Shown here: positions 32,706 through 41,970 of the stretch, one piece after another | Numbering within the stretch: the first letter of the stretch is position 1 | How the letters are laid out: the number at the start of each line of letters is the position of its first letter | From: JAJTHC01 sp044348005 | GTDB taxonomy: Bacteria; Cyanobacteriota; Vampirovibrionia; Vampirovibrionales; JAJTHC01 | Assembly (NCBI GenBank): GCA_044348005.1 | Contig: JBIKTR010000008.1 | Span: 1-64,000, forward strand | Reading direction: 5' to 3' | DNA: 64,000 nucleotides | Notes under the pieces: generated by a model | What the model was told of the DNA's origin: nothing | Seen by the model: only the letters and a program-made list of their open reading frames with translations | Database searches by the model: none | Program-made: the position numbers and the translations under genes

Positions 32706-33848
32706 GTGTTTTTTGCAAATCGTTTAGAAGCTTACATTGGCAAACAGCTCTGGAAAATGCTGGGCTTGACGATTACGTTAGTCACGCTGATTGTGTTTTT
32801 TAGTGACACGTTGTTTGATTTTTTAAAAGAAATGCAGGATTTGGGCTTTCCATTGAGTTTGGCGTTTGAATTTTTGGTGTTACAAGTGCCGTTGGCTTTT
32901 GCGTTTGCCTTTCCCCCGAGTGTGTTTTTTACGGTGTTTTTGGTGTACAGTCATTTGAATCAGCAGTTTGAATTGATTGCTTTGCGCATGAATGGGGTGA
33001 GTTTGTGGCGGATTTTTAGACCCGCCTTCTTTGTGGGCTTGGTGATGGCGATCTTGACGTTTGCTTCGACGCAATGGTTGATTCCTTTTGTGCAAAACCG
33101 TGCGGATGATCTGCGTGAAGAGGTGTTGACTTCGTCTCAACTTAAGTTGAGCAAAGACGGCATCGTGCTTCCCTTGTTTAAGGAAGGCCATTGGGTGAAA
33201 CTGCTTCGTGCCGAAAAAGCCAGCCTAAACCATTTAGAAGGCTTTACGTTCGTACAACGTAGTCAAAACGGCAACATTGAAGTCATTCAGGCCGATTCAG
33301 CGGAATATCAATCCCCCCAATGGCAGTTGAAGGGCGTGCGCATTTTTAGTGCCTTGGCGGGGGAAAATCGATACATCGTCAATGGAATGAATCAAGTGCA
33401 GAAGTCGCACTTGTTAGATGTGGATGAAGACGTGCTTTCCCAAGCCAAAACAGGCTTTCACCATTCTAAAGTGGGCTTTTCGGAACTGGCGCGTTACATA
33501 AAAAGTGAACGTCAGGCGGGGCGCCAAGTTCCGCCGAAGTGGGTCACCATGCTTTGGGAACGGGTGGCTCAGCCCTTGAACTGTTTGGCGTTAATGTTTA
33601 TGGCCTTTCCATTGGCATTGGCTCCGCCGCGTCAAAGTAATGCCAAAGGCTTTATGTATGCCGTGTTGGCTTTGTTTGCCCTGTATATTGCCCGAAACAT
33701 TAGCATTAGCTTGGGGCAGGGGGGCTTGCTGACTTTTGGGGGGGTGCTGCCTTATGATCTTTCCCTTGCGTTGGCTTGCCTGTTGCCGACGCTGTTTATG
33801 CTGGGCCTAGGCGTGTGGATGATTCGTCGCAAGTCGTATTTTATTTAA
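32706..33848 (+). CDS. LptF/LptG-family permease
   Basis: Inner-membrane component of the LPS export ABC machine (LptB2FG). About 380 residues from a GTG at 32706 (GGAAAG upstream). A TTG at 32673 is unlikely because a TATAAT word at 32663-32668 places transcription start after it. Three N-terminal membrane segments (LWKMLGLTITLVTLIVFF; LVLQVPLAFAFAFPPSVFF; FRPAFFVGLVMAILTF), a periplasmic beta-jellyroll region, and three C-terminal segments follow. RPAF and LNQQFELIALRMNGVS are typical of the family. Supports an outer membrane with LPS. Confidence 0.9.
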   Translation: MFFANRLEAYIGKQLWKMLGLTITLVTLIVFFSDTLFDFLKEMQDLGFPLSLAFEFLVLQVPLAFAFAFPPSVFFTVFLVYSHLNQQFELIALRMNGVSLWRIFRPAFFVGLVMAILTFASTQWLIPFVQNRADDLREEVLTSSQLKLSKDGIVLPLFKEGHWVKLLRAEKASLNHLEGFTFVQRSQNGNIEVIQADSAEYQSPQWQLKGVRIFSALAGENRYIVNGMNQVQKSHLLDVDEDVLSQAKTGFHHSKVGFSELARYIKSERQAGRQVPPKWVTMLWERVAQPLNCLALMFMAFPLALAPPRQSNAKGFMYAVLALFALYIARNISISLGQGGLLTFGGVLPYDLSLALACLLPTLFMLGLGVWMIRRKSYFI

Positions 33849-34324
33849 AGGCCGTTGCTTTCTAAGCCCAAGTAGGGGTTGAGCTTCATTGGCCGTTCGC
33901 CGTTTGAAAGCGTCTTCCATTCTTGCTGAAGCAGTGTGTGTAAGCAATCGGGCTTTAAGCGTAAAGTGTTGAATTTGGCTTCATCCACCCACGCCACATG
34001 ATCAATGTTTTCAGGGTACGGCGCCTGCCAAGCCATGGCTCCCCCCTCATATCGCCCTAAAAAGGTCACATCCACCACATGGCGCTTGGCATCCGCAAAT
34101 TCAGAAAGGGCGAGCATCCCCACCAGTGAAACCTGCATGCCGACTTCTTCTTCGAGTTCACGCACCGCACATTCTGCGATGGATTCGCCTTCTTCAAGGG
34201 TTCCCCCCGGTAAAACCCAAAAGGCATGACCATTTTGTTGCATCAACAACAGGCGGCCTGCTTGGAAGATGAGCACGGCGACGCGAACTTTGAGGGCTTG
34301 TGTGTGAAAGGTGTGTAAGGCCAT
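33845..34324 (-). CDS. NUDIX hydrolase
   Basis: 159 residues with a perfect Nudix box, GTLEEGESIAECAVRELEEEVGM, for Mg-dependent cleavage of a nucleoside-diphosphate-linked compound. The substrate cannot be read. The stop overlaps the LptF/G-type gene end by four bases. It follows the SPOR gene after five bases, so the two are probably co-transcribed. Confidence 0.92.
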   Translation of the reverse strand: MALHTFHTQALKVRVAVLIFQAGRLLLMQQNGHAFWVLPGGTLEEGESIAECAVRELEEEVGMQVSLVGMLALSEFADAKRHVVDVTFLGRYEGGAMAWQAPYPENIDHVAWVDEAKFNTLRLKPDCLHTLLQQEWKTLSNGERPMKLNPYLGLESNGL

Positions 34325-34329
34325 GAAGG

Positions 34330-34989
34330 CTAAAAGGCCTCCAAGCTTGCCCCTGTGGAACTTGCCACATTTTTGGCGGTGTCTTCGTTGTCATAAAGGC
34401 CCAACTGCACTTCAAAACCGTTACTGCTTTGCTTAATAATGGAGTTATAGCCTTGGGCCTTTAAACGACTTTGAGTGGCTTCGGCATCTCCGCGGCTAAA
34501 AAACCCACCGAGGTAAACACGAAACTTTTGAGTCGGGGTGACGGGTTTTACGGTGGCCACGGGGGAAGGCGCGGTGGTCTCAGTTTCAGTGGTACTAGGG
34601 CTAGGTGCGCCAGCGGGGGTGGGGGCCAATGTTGATGTGGCGTTCGTCTTGGATTTAGGGGCATCTAAACCCACATAGGGATCCGTTTTTTTCTTGGCGA
34701 AGGCTTTATTTCTAAGGCGCCCCGCTTCTTCAGGCACATTAAGTTGTACGCGATCACTTAAGGTTTGTGGATCCAGCCCCTCTTCTTCAGCGGGCATGGA
34801 TTCGGTGCTTTGCATGTTAATGCCTGTTTCAAGGCTAGGGGCTTCGTCAAGGGTTTTGGTCTTGACGTTAAAATCGAGGTTTTTAAAGAAAAAGCTAAAC
34901 AACAGTAAAAGCACCAACAATGAAATGCTTAAGGCAGAAAAGAATAAGACCCAAACATTGCGTGAACCCAAGGTTTTCGATAAAGACAT
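34330..34989 (-). CDS. SPOR-domain membrane protein
   Basis: 219 residues: short cytoplasmic start, one transmembrane segment (VLFFSALSISLLVLLLLFSFFF), a long Pro/Thr/Ser-rich periplasmic linker, and a C-terminal SPOR domain (FRVYLGGFFSRGDAEATQSRLKAQGYNSII...FEVQLGLYDNEDTA). SPOR domains bind denuded peptidoglycan at the septum, so a cell-division role is expected. Confidence 0.9.
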   Translation of the reverse strand: MSLSKTLGSRNVWVLFFSALSISLLVLLLLFSFFFKNLDFNVKTKTLDEAPSLETGINMQSTESMPAEEEGLDPQTLSDRVQLNVPEEAGRLRNKAFAKKKTDPYVGLDAPKSKTNATSTLAPTPAGAPSPSTTETETTAPSPVATVKPVTPTQKFRVYLGGFFSRGDAEATQSRLKAQGYNSIIKQSSNGFEVQLGLYDNEDTAKNVASSTGASLEAF

Positions 34990-35075
34990 AAGCCATCCTT
35001 TCAGTGAAGGTTACATTGAAATACAGTTGAATTATACCACAAGCCTTTAAAAGCGAAAAGGCTTTATCATCAAGC

Positions 35076-36143
35076 TTAAGGCTTATTTTTAAGCGTGACT
35101 TCGTCTAACACTTGGTTGGACGTACTGCGAACTTTAATGGTGAACGACTTGGCGGTAAAGGCCAAATCCAGGTAATGATAATGCGTGTTGTCATAAAATA
35201 AGGAGCTGGGGAAAAAGGGTTCTTCACAAAATGAAGTCTTCGCTTTATGGCGTGCACAATGCGCTTTAGGGTGGGTGCGTTGACTTCTTAAATAGGCGCC
35301 CCCCCCGCCTGAAACGAGTTGCAAGTATGGCAAGCCTTTGGCTTGTGTGCTGAAGGTGGCAAAACGTTCGTAGTTGTGATCATGGCCCGCGAGGTAGGCA
35401 TCCACCCTGTATTTTCTAAACAACGGTTCAAGTCGATTTCGTAAGACTTTTAAGTCATTGTCCTGACCATGGGCGCCTGTTGAATACAGTGGGTGATGCC
35501 CATACACGATCTTCCACGGCGTTTTGCTTTGCGCTAAGGCGGTTTCAAGCCAAATTTCCTGCGTTTTGTTGAAGGTATTCGTGTTAATGGCGAAAAAATC
35601 CACCAAAGGCGACACCGCGACTTTGTAGTAGGTTTTTTGAGGCACCTGTAAGGTATCTACCACATCTTGCCCGTGATTGGTGATTACATCGTGATTGCCC
35701 AAGCTAAAGTAAAACGGCACGCCCAAGTCACCGAGCCCTTTGTACATGGTTTTCACCAAGCGATCGCCGTGCTTTTTGGCATCGCCCACGGGGTAGATGA
35801 TGTCACCCAAGTGCAACACCCCTTTTACAGCGGTGGGGTAGGTCTTGGCGTGGGCGTAGCTTTTGACTTGGTTCGTCATGGCAGTGGCCACGGCTTTTTG
35901 ATTTTCTGAGCCTGAGCCTGTGTCTCCTACCGCAAAAAAGCGAACAGGCGCTGGGCTTGCACTCATAAAACGCAGGGGCGCTGAAGCAACAGGAGCCTTT
36001 GCGTTGTAAAAAGGCTTTACCGTTGAATAGACGACGCCCTTTGAAGGCGCTGTAGGTGAAGTTCCTTCAGAAGCGACCACTAAAAAGGGCAGAAAAACAC
36101 AAACCCCCATCAGCACTAAAACGGAAAGAAAGCGTTGAAACAT
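35076..36143 (-). CDS. Secreted metallophosphoesterase (purple acid phosphatase-like)
   Basis: 355 residues with an N-terminal signal peptide (LSVLVLMGVCVFLPFLVVASEG). The calcineurin-type metal ligands are complete: FFAVGDTGSG, LHLGDIIYP, FSLGNHDV, YGHHPLYSTG and AGHDHNYER. The order and spacing resemble tartrate-resistant acid phosphatases. Probably periplasmic or secreted phosphate scavenging. The substrate is inferred from the family only. Confidence 0.92.
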   Translation of the reverse strand: MFQRFLSVLVLMGVCVFLPFLVVASEGTSPTAPSKGVVYSTVKPFYNAKAPVASAPLRFMSASPAPVRFFAVGDTGSGSENQKAVATAMTNQVKSYAHAKTYPTAVKGVLHLGDIIYPVGDAKKHGDRLVKTMYKGLGDLGVPFYFSLGNHDVITNHGQDVVDTLQVPQKTYYKVAVSPLVDFFAINTNTFNKTQEIWLETALAQSKTPWKIVYGHHPLYSTGAHGQDNDLKVLRNRLEPLFRKYRVDAYLAGHDHNYERFATFSTQAKGLPYLQLVSGGGGAYLRSQRTHPKAHCARHKAKTSFCEEPFFPSSLFYDNTHYHYLDLAFTAKSFTIKVRSTSNQVLDEVTLKNKP

Positions 36144-36220
36144 GGGTCAAATCCTTGTATGGGCTTGGGCGTTCTAAAAAAGAGAAAAGAGGGGATTTCT
36201 TTTGAAATCCCCGTTAAAGC

Positions 36221-37426
36221 TTATAACGCACACGTGTTTGCAGACGTTTTCATGTCAAAGCGGATTCCCGCGTCTTTCATGCGATTAAGGGCTTCTTGTA
36301 AGCGCGCTTCAGGCACTGTTAAGGCCACTCTAAAGTAGCCTTCTCCAACGGCGCCATAGCCAGTGCCTGGTGGCACCACGATGCCTGCTTTTTCAAGCAA
36401 TACGCTTACAAACTCCACGCTCGTAAAGCCTGTGGGTACAGGTAACCACAAGTAAAACGTGGCTTCAGGCATCGGCAATTGCCAGCCCAATTCACGCAAC
36501 CCTTCTACAAATAAGCGTCGACGGCTACCGTAAATCGCATTTAGGCCACTGGTCAGTGCTTCACTGTGATTCAGCCCTACTGCGGCGGCTTTTTGCACCG
36601 CTTTAAAGACGCCGCTGTCGGTATTGTTTTTTAGTGTACCAAGCGCCTGAACCGCCGCCGTATTGCCTGTGGCAAAGCCCACTCGCCAGCCCGTCATATT
36701 ATACATTTTTGACAAGGAAAAGAACTCAATACATACGTCTTCGGCACCTTCAAACGCCAAGAAAGACGGGGCTTTGTAGCCGTCGTAAGTCATTTCACTG
36801 TAGGCGTTGTCATGACACAATAAAATGTCATATTTTTGACAAAAGGCAATGACTTCTTTGATTTTTTCTTCAGAAATAATGGCACCTGTTGGATTGTTCG
36901 GGTAGTTCAACCATAACAATTTAGCCCGTTTGGCAATATCTTCAGGAATGGCGGATAAATCAGGCACCATATTATTTTCAGGCAATAGGGGCATCGTGTA
37001 AGGCGTACCCCCGCACAATAAGGTATAGTTTTCATAAACAGGGTAGCCGGGGCTTGGGCAAAGCACCACATCCTCAGGGCCTTCGACATAGGCTAAAATC
37101 ATGTGAGCAATGCCTTCTTTCGAACCAATCAAGGAAAGCACTTGCGTTTCAGGATTCACGGTGACCCCAAAACGGGTGTTCATCCAGTGGGCGGCTGCTT
37201 GACGAAACTCCAGCGTGCCGTGGTAGGGGGGGTAGTTGTGGGTGTCAGGGTCCGCCACGGCGGCTTGCATGGCGGTGACGATAGGTTCAGGCGTGGGGAG
37301 ATCTGGGTCTCCAATACCGAGGCTGATAATATCGATGCCTTGCGCTTTTTTTTCGGCAATTTTACGGTCAATTTCCGCAAACAAATAGGGGGGTAATTTC
37401 TTAAACTTTGAAGAAGGAGCAGGCAT
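36221..37426 (-). CDS. dapL: LL-diaminopimelate aminotransferase
   Basis: Converts tetrahydrodipicolinate directly to LL-DAP for lysine and peptidoglycan, the route of cyanobacteria, plants and chlamydiae. 401 residues from the ATG at 37426 (AAGGA upstream). Motifs: ISLGIGDPDLPTP, NYPPYHGTLEFRQAAA, WLNYPNNPTGA, HDNAYSEMTYDGYKAPSFL, FFSLSKMYNMTGWRVGFA with the PLP lysine. The long dapL-specific segments are kept, though a related broad aminotransferase cannot be fully excluded. Confidence 0.92.
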   Translation of the reverse strand: MPAPSSKFKKLPPYLFAEIDRKIAEKKAQGIDIISLGIGDPDLPTPEPIVTAMQAAVADPDTHNYPPYHGTLEFRQAAAHWMNTRFGVTVNPETQVLSLIGSKEGIAHMILAYVEGPEDVVLCPSPGYPVYENYTLLCGGTPYTMPLLPENNMVPDLSAIPEDIAKRAKLLWLNYPNNPTGAIISEEKIKEVIAFCQKYDILLCHDNAYSEMTYDGYKAPSFLAFEGAEDVCIEFFSLSKMYNMTGWRVGFATGNTAAVQALGTLKNNTDSGVFKAVQKAAAVGLNHSEALTSGLNAIYGSRRRLFVEGLRELGWQLPMPEATFYLWLPVPTGFTSVEFVSVLLEKAGIVVPPGTGYGAVGEGYFRVALTVPEARLQEALNRMKDAGIRFDMKTSANTCAL

Positions 37427-37604
37427 TGAAAAAATCCTTTTTTTTAATATGAAAGATAAAAGATCACGAATCAATTCTATAGGAAGCAAGAAGAATCGGC
37501 AAGACCCTCTATTCCTAGAGTTTTGATGGGCTTGGGATTGATTGTCTACACTTGTACCTTTACACTTTCATTCATACGAAGACGCCTACCCCTGCTTGGG
37601 AAAC

Positions 37605-37627
37605 CCACCCACCTTGTTGGTGGGTGG
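37605..37627 (-). terminator. Hairpin after the poly-C gene
   Basis: CCACCCACC / GGTGGGTGG perfect 9-bp stem with a TTGTT loop. Downstream (minus strand) is GGTTTCCC, so the U-run is poor; may also be a structured element. Confidence 0.5.
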
Positions 37628-37637
37628 TGCTTATGGT

Positions 37638-38093
37638 TTAAGCCCGTTTTAAAAATCCAAACACTCGGCTTAGTAAATGACGAATTTGCATCTCTCTTTC
37701 AATCTGAAGTGGGCCCTTTTCTGCTTGTTTTAGCAGAGTCTTTAATCCTGGGTTAGCTGACAGGCGAGCAGGATGTTCCCCAATTAACTCCTGTAGAATT
37801 TCCCTATATTTTACAGCCTCAAATCTTAGAATAGTTTCATTGTTTATGGTAACGTTCTCAGCATTATTGAAGCGACCCTCTGCAATTGCTCTAGTTGTGG
37901 CTCTTAATTCTTCACACAATGATTGCAAAGTAGGAAAATCTTTAGAGAGCTGTGCTTTCCTCTCAGCGCGACTTGCCAGAACAGTTTCGGCTTTGGCCTG
38001 CTCCTCAGGCGTGAAGGTAATTGCGTTGGCGTTCCCATTACGCTGAAGCGAAGTCGCTTGCGGTTGTATAGCGGGGGGGGGTAAATGAAGCAT
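37638..38093 (-). CDS. Unknown helical protein with a C9 tract at codons 5-7
   Basis: 151 residues. MLHLPPPAIQPQ opens the protein, the three prolines encoded by nine consecutive C (38073-38081 on the plus strand as G). The rest is predicted helical and charged (TPEEQAKAETVLASRAERKAQL...LREILQELIGEHPARL). No family recognised. No clear ribosome site before the ATG. A one-base change in the tract would shift the frame at codon 7, so expression may be phase-variable. Confidence 0.6.
   Translation of the reverse strand: MLHLPPPAIQPQATSLQRNGNANAITFTPEEQAKAETVLASRAERKAQLSKDFPTLQSLCEELRATTRAIAEGRFNNAENVTINNETILRFEAVKYREILQELIGEHPARLSANPGLKTLLKQAEKGPLQIEREMQIRHLLSRVFGFLKRA
38073..38081 (-). repeat. 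C9 homopolymer near a start codon
   Basis: Nine G on the plus strand, read as TTTACCCCCCCCC on the coding strand, the same TTTACC(C)n context as the tracts at 15234 and 15355. Confidence 0.85.
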
Positions 38094-38402
38094 TAAACGG
38101 TTTTAACATAGACTATTCCTTATTTTTTAGACGAATCAAGGGTCACACGACGTGGACACCCGCCTGACACGATTCACACACGAACCGTCTAGAAGGCGTG
38201 GCGTACACTCCTAACACTTGTATAAAACCACTGGCACGCGCTGGTGGGAACCGTCGCTTCACAAATCGTTACATCCTGTAACATTCCCCCAAAAAAGCGT
38301 TGTTGTTGCCTTGAACGCTTTAAAAAAACTCAGAAAGCGAGTCATCGCATCTGATTTTTCGGCTATACTAAAGAAGTGTTCGAAGAAAGAGGGAGTGCGT
38401 TT
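38094..38402. other. Gap upstream of the pseudopilin-like gene
   Basis: About 310 bases between divergent genes. It holds the inverted pair GTTACA-TCC-TGTAAC (38268-38282), and a TATACT word at 38363-38368 that would be the -10 box of the plus-strand gene. An AGACGAATC word (38131) also occurs twice near dnaN. Confidence 0.45.
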
Positions 38403-38903
38403 GTGACGTTGCACTGGAAGTCCCCCCGCCTAAAAGCCCTCACGCGGGCGGAAACCTTCGTGAGCCTGACGCTGTTTGTGGTGTTGCTGGCCTTTGCGTG
38501 GGTCACTTATGAACGTGCTTTTGAAGAAGCCGATGCCCAAGCCTTGCAAGCACAACTGCTGAACTTTCAACAGGCGTTCATTGAAGGCAGTCAACGTGCT
38601 CAACTGCGGCCTAAAGATGTAGAGCTTAACATGGTGGTGGAAGCCTTGCCCGTTACCGCCCCTTACCACTGGACGCTTCTTGATGCCTTAGGCAGTGACC
38701 AACAGGTTGAATTAAGTGTAACCCCTTCTGCCCGTCTTTCTTTAACGCCCCTGCGCGCCGTGACGTTTCGGGTGAATGATTGCGGGGATGTTTGCCTGTT
38801 GGCGTTGACGAACTTTAGCTACTATCACTTGCGTCCCAATTTGAAGGCCAGTTGCCCTGAAGATCCGGTGGCTACCGTGTGTCAGTACTTGTCGAATGAA
38901 TAG
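38403..38903 (+). CDS. Pseudopilin-like protein
   Basis: 166 residues from a GTG at 38403 (GAGGGAG upstream). An earlier GTG at 38376 is excluded by the TATACT word just before it. The N-terminus reads KALTRAETFVSLTLFVVLLAFAW: a basic leader, Ala at the likely cleavage position, Glu at +5 and a 17-residue hydrophobic helix, the type IV prepilin layout. The C-terminus has four to five cysteines (DCGDVCLL, SCPEDPVATVC) suggesting disulphides. Nine bases before the antiporter gene, so they share a transcript. Alternatively a simple single-pass membrane protein. Confidence 0.65.
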   Translation: MTLHWKSPRLKALTRAETFVSLTLFVVLLAFAWVTYERAFEEADAQALQAQLLNFQQAFIEGSQRAQLRPKDVELNMVVEALPVTAPYHWTLLDALGSDQQVELSVTPSARLSLTPLRAVTFRVNDCGDVCLLALTNFSYYHLRPNLKASCPEDPVATVCQYLSNE

Positions 38904-38911
38904 GAAGTCCC

Positions 38912-40936
38912 ATGTTTGATCCTTCGATTGCAAGTGTTTTACTGGTTGCCAGCGTGGTTGCCACGATTTTTCATACCCTTAAGCTTCCGCCTGTTTTAGG
39001 CTTTATGCTGGTGGGGGCGTTGACGGGTCCTTATGGCCTTAAATGGATGCAAGATCAAGCCACGGTCAATGGAATGGCTGAACTGGGCTTGATTTTCTTG
39101 CTCTTTATGGTGGGTTTAGAACTTTCGCCTGCCAAACTAAAACGCATGAAGTATACTGCCTTAAATGTCGGTATTCGCTACATGGTTTTGGGGACTGTGG
39201 TGTTAGGAACGCTATTGCTTGCCTTACACGCCCCGCCTTTACTGGCGTATGTGTTAGGGGGCGTCTTAAGTCTAAGTTCAACGGCCTTGGTGATTAAATG
39301 TGTTGAAGAGGCTCAAGTCACGGCAAGCACTATAGGCCGAGTCACGGTAGGCACCCTTATTGTGCAAGACTTTGCGGTGATTCCGATTTTACTGCTGGTA
39401 CCTGTGTTAATTAAAGTTTATGAAGGGGGTGACGTTCATCTGGCGTTGCTCCTAGGTGATTTAGGGAAGGCGCTTTTGGTTTTAGTGGCCACGGTGGCCT
39501 TGAGTTTTCATTTAATTCCCACGTGGGTGGACAAACTCGCCCAAGCGCGAAACCGTGAACTCTTTACGCTTTCTGTATTTAGCTTGGGCATAGGCATGGC
39601 CTTTTTTACGCACTGGCTGGGCTTAAGCCTTGAAGCAGGGGCATTTGTGGGAGGCTTAGCCCTAAGCGGTAGCCTGTACAGCAAGCAAGTCTTAAGTGAC
39701 AGCCGGCCTTTTCGAGACGTTTTTGCGTCCGTTTTTTTTGTTTCACTCGGGGCTTTACTCAATTGGGATGTCATGACATCCCAATGGCTAAACATTTTAG
39801 GCTTAAGTGTGGTGTTGTTGGTGCTTAAAACTCTTATTGGGATTATGGTGGCCAAACAAGCCAAGCTTTCATGGAAGGTGGCCATATCATCAGCCTTGCT
39901 GTTGTGTCAAGTGGGGGAACTTTCTTTCATGGTGCTTCGTCACCTGCAAGCCGGCGTACAAAACGCTCCCTTGATTTTAGCGTGGGTTCAACAATGGATG
40001 GACGTCCTCATTCACGCCATTATTTTAAGCCTATGGGTGACGCCCCTACTCAGCCGTTTTTTGTTTGGCGTAGGGCAAGCGTGGCTTTCAACATGGACAG
40101 ACCCGTGGGATTACGCGAGTCTTATTGAAGAACAACGTCTCGACTTAATGGAACCCAAACGACACAAAGCCCTTGGCGCCCCCACCGTTTTAATCGTGGG
40201 GTATGGCCCTGTGGCGCAACAACTGGCAGAAGCCTTGCGTTCTGAACAAATGGCGTACCAAGTGCTAGAACATAATGCTGTTACCGTTAAAAGCCTAAAA
40301 GAAGAGGGCGTTTCTGCCCTTTATGGGGATGCGACTTCGCCCCACGTTTTAGAATCGGCGGGGGTGAAATCCGTCCAGTTATTGGTGGTAACGGTGCCTA
40401 TGGTGAAAGTAGCCACGACGATTTTGTTTCATGCGCGCCAACTCAACCCTGAATTAACCATTGTGGCACGGGCCAAATACCGCACGGATGTTGACCCCCT
40501 GTACGAAGCGGGTGCCGATGCCGTGATTTACGACGAACTTGAATCGGGGCATCGTTTCATTCATTACAGCTTACTGCAATTAGGCTTTTCACTGCAAGAA
40601 TCGCATAGCAGGAGCTTGATGTTACGGCATCAATTTGAAGGAGAGTTTCACCCGCCTGAACGTAGCGCGAGCCTGCCCGAACTGTCTAGTCGCTTGCCTT
40701 TGGTGGGGGAAACGTTACTAGAATGGATCCCTGTTCCTGAAGGGTCTCCCTTGGTGTGCCAAAGCCTTGAAGGGGCAAAAATTAAGCAACGAACAGGCGT
40801 GACGATTGTGTCGATTATTGAAAGCCATACGTTAAAGCGACGGGATGCCGTTGCCAAAAGCGTCTTGAATGCGGGGGATGTGTTGATTGCGCTAGGGACA
40901 GCTGGGCAGTTAGACGCTTTGCATGAAGTTTTGTAA
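38912..40936 (+). CDS. KefB-type cation:proton antiporter with RCK domains
   Basis: 674 residues. The first 390 form about twelve membrane segments of the CPA2 Na/K:H exchanger family (VLGFMLVGALTGPYGL, LGLIFLLFMVGLEL, GTLIVQDFAVIPILLL). Then a TrkA-N/RCK nucleotide-binding domain (VLIVGYGPVAQQLAEAL, ALYGDATSPHVLESAGV), and a TrkA-C domain at the end (LVGETLLEWIPVPEGSPLV). Likely potassium or sodium efflux in exchange for protons, gated by NAD(H) or another nucleotide. Confidence 0.93.
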   Translation: MFDPSIASVLLVASVVATIFHTLKLPPVLGFMLVGALTGPYGLKWMQDQATVNGMAELGLIFLLFMVGLELSPAKLKRMKYTALNVGIRYMVLGTVVLGTLLLALHAPPLLAYVLGGVLSLSSTALVIKCVEEAQVTASTIGRVTVGTLIVQDFAVIPILLLVPVLIKVYEGGDVHLALLLGDLGKALLVLVATVALSFHLIPTWVDKLAQARNRELFTLSVFSLGIGMAFFTHWLGLSLEAGAFVGGLALSGSLYSKQVLSDSRPFRDVFASVFFVSLGALLNWDVMTSQWLNILGLSVVLLVLKTLIGIMVAKQAKLSWKVAISSALLLCQVGELSFMVLRHLQAGVQNAPLILAWVQQWMDVLIHAIILSLWVTPLLSRFLFGVGQAWLSTWTDPWDYASLIEEQRLDLMEPKRHKALGAPTVLIVGYGPVAQQLAEALRSEQMAYQVLEHNAVTVKSLKEEGVSALYGDATSPHVLESAGVKSVQLLVVTVPMVKVATTILFHARQLNPELTIVARAKYRTDVDPLYEAGADAVIYDELESGHRFIHYSLLQLGFSLQESHSRSLMLRHQFEGEFHPPERSASLPELSSRLPLVGETLLEWIPVPEGSPLVCQSLEGAKIKQRTGVTIVSIIESHTLKRRDAVAKSVLNAGDVLIALGTAGQLDALHEVL

Positions 40937-41025
40937 GAAGAAGATCCCCCAAAAAGGGAGTGTGTTCTTAAGAAGAAGAGCCAAAACACGACATTGAGTA
41001 AACGAGTGAAACGTTGGTAAAAAAA

Positions 41026-41099
41026 TGCGCAGCGAGGGATTCGAACCCCCGACCTCATGGTTCGTAGCCATGCACTCTATCCAACTGAGCTAGCCGCGC
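41026..41099 (-). tRNA. tRNA-Arg (anticodon ACG)
   Basis: 74 bases. Acceptor GCGCGGC/GCTGCGC, D-arm AGCTCAGTTGGATAGAGT, anticodon stem-loop CATGG-CTACGAA-CCATG, T-arm GGGGGTTCGAATCCC, discriminator A. CCA is not encoded, unlike the tRNA-Ser in this window. Confidence 0.95.
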
Positions 41100-41218
41100 A
41101 AAGGGTTATAACATAAGTTAATATAAACTGAACATATCTTCAACGCAAGCCTTTTCACAAAATCGATTTTACTGCTATAATAGAAAAATGTTGCCCCTTT
41201 AAGAAAGGATTCCTTCCC

Positions 41219-41602
41219 ATGACCACTGAAGACACCGTCGCTACTACGCTTCACTCCAGCGAAGCTGTTCTTGAAATACCTGTTGAAGTCCCTGTTGACC
41301 CCCGCCCCAAAAATGTGGATGCCCTAACACAAAGCACCGCTCGCTTTAGCCGTAAAGCGTGGGATGTCTTTTTGAGTCTAAAAGAAGACCTTGAAAAAAT
41401 TACCTATAAACGCATTGCGCTTCAATTGCTGGCGCGTTCTGAAGCAGGAGCCGTCACCCTAGGCCAAGCCCTTGAAGCGATTTCTGTTCCTGCGGTGAAA
41501 GTCAACGGCGTAAACATTAGCACAATCACCACGTTTGCGAAATTGCAAGACGTGATCAAACACCCTGATTTGTTGAGCGTTGATTTAACGCTACTGGACT
41601 AA
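41219..41602 (+). CDS. Unknown acidic protein upstream of radA
   Basis: 127 residues. AAAGGA precedes the ATG. Acidic, valine-rich N-terminus, then a helical segment KAWDVFLSLKEDLEKITYKRIALQLLARSEAG and VPAVKVNGVNISTITTFAKLQDVI. No family recognised. The next gene starts three bases after the stop, and radA follows, so the three form one operon. Confidence 0.72.
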   Translation: MTTEDTVATTLHSSEAVLEIPVEVPVDPRPKNVDALTQSTARFSRKAWDVFLSLKEDLEKITYKRIALQLLARSEAGAVTLGQALEAISVPAVKVNGVNISTITTFAKLQDVIKHPDLLSVDLTLLD

Positions 41603-41605
41603 GCC

Positions 41606-41947
41606 GTGAGCCTACCTCGACTCAACAGCGAAGACTGGGACAAGTTGACTTGGCAGATCTGTGAACTGCTTTATGTAAAAGCCGTGCAAGACAAGTTAAA
41701 CGAAGTGGAATCTGACGGGCTTGCCACACAAGAGCTGAAGCCTTACTTGCATAAGCGGGATGTAGATCGCTTGAAGAAACGGCTTCATGAATTGGTGATG
41801 CTGGAATTGGTTCAGGCCAAAGAAGATGCTCATGGCCAGAAACGCTATGTGTTTGATCTGTACCAGTTAAATCGCTATCAGGATCGTGACGATGTTGTGC
41901 CTGTTTTTGAACGGCTCAACGGCTTGCATGGCGATGATGAACATTAA
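41606..41947 (+). CDS. Unknown small protein, GTG start, upstream of radA
   Basis: 113 residues starting with GTG. Highly charged, with KPYLHKRDVDRLKKRLHELVMLELVQAKEDAHGQKRYVFDLYQ resembling a winged-helix layout (helix-helix-wing), but no family can be named. Three bases after the preceding gene and 23 before radA. Confidence 0.68.
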   Translation: MSLPRLNSEDWDKLTWQICELLYVKAVQDKLNEVESDGLATQELKPYLHKRDVDRLKKRLHELVMLELVQAKEDAHGQKRYVFDLYQLNRYQDRDDVVPVFERLNGLHGDDEH

Positions 41948-41970
41948 CGACACGGGAGGAGCATCCATTG

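Noticed and set aside
37523..37756. 77-residue plus-strand ORF with hydrophobic start
   Set aside because: It overlaps the terminator hairpin and the 3' part of a minus-strand gene, with no ribosome site.
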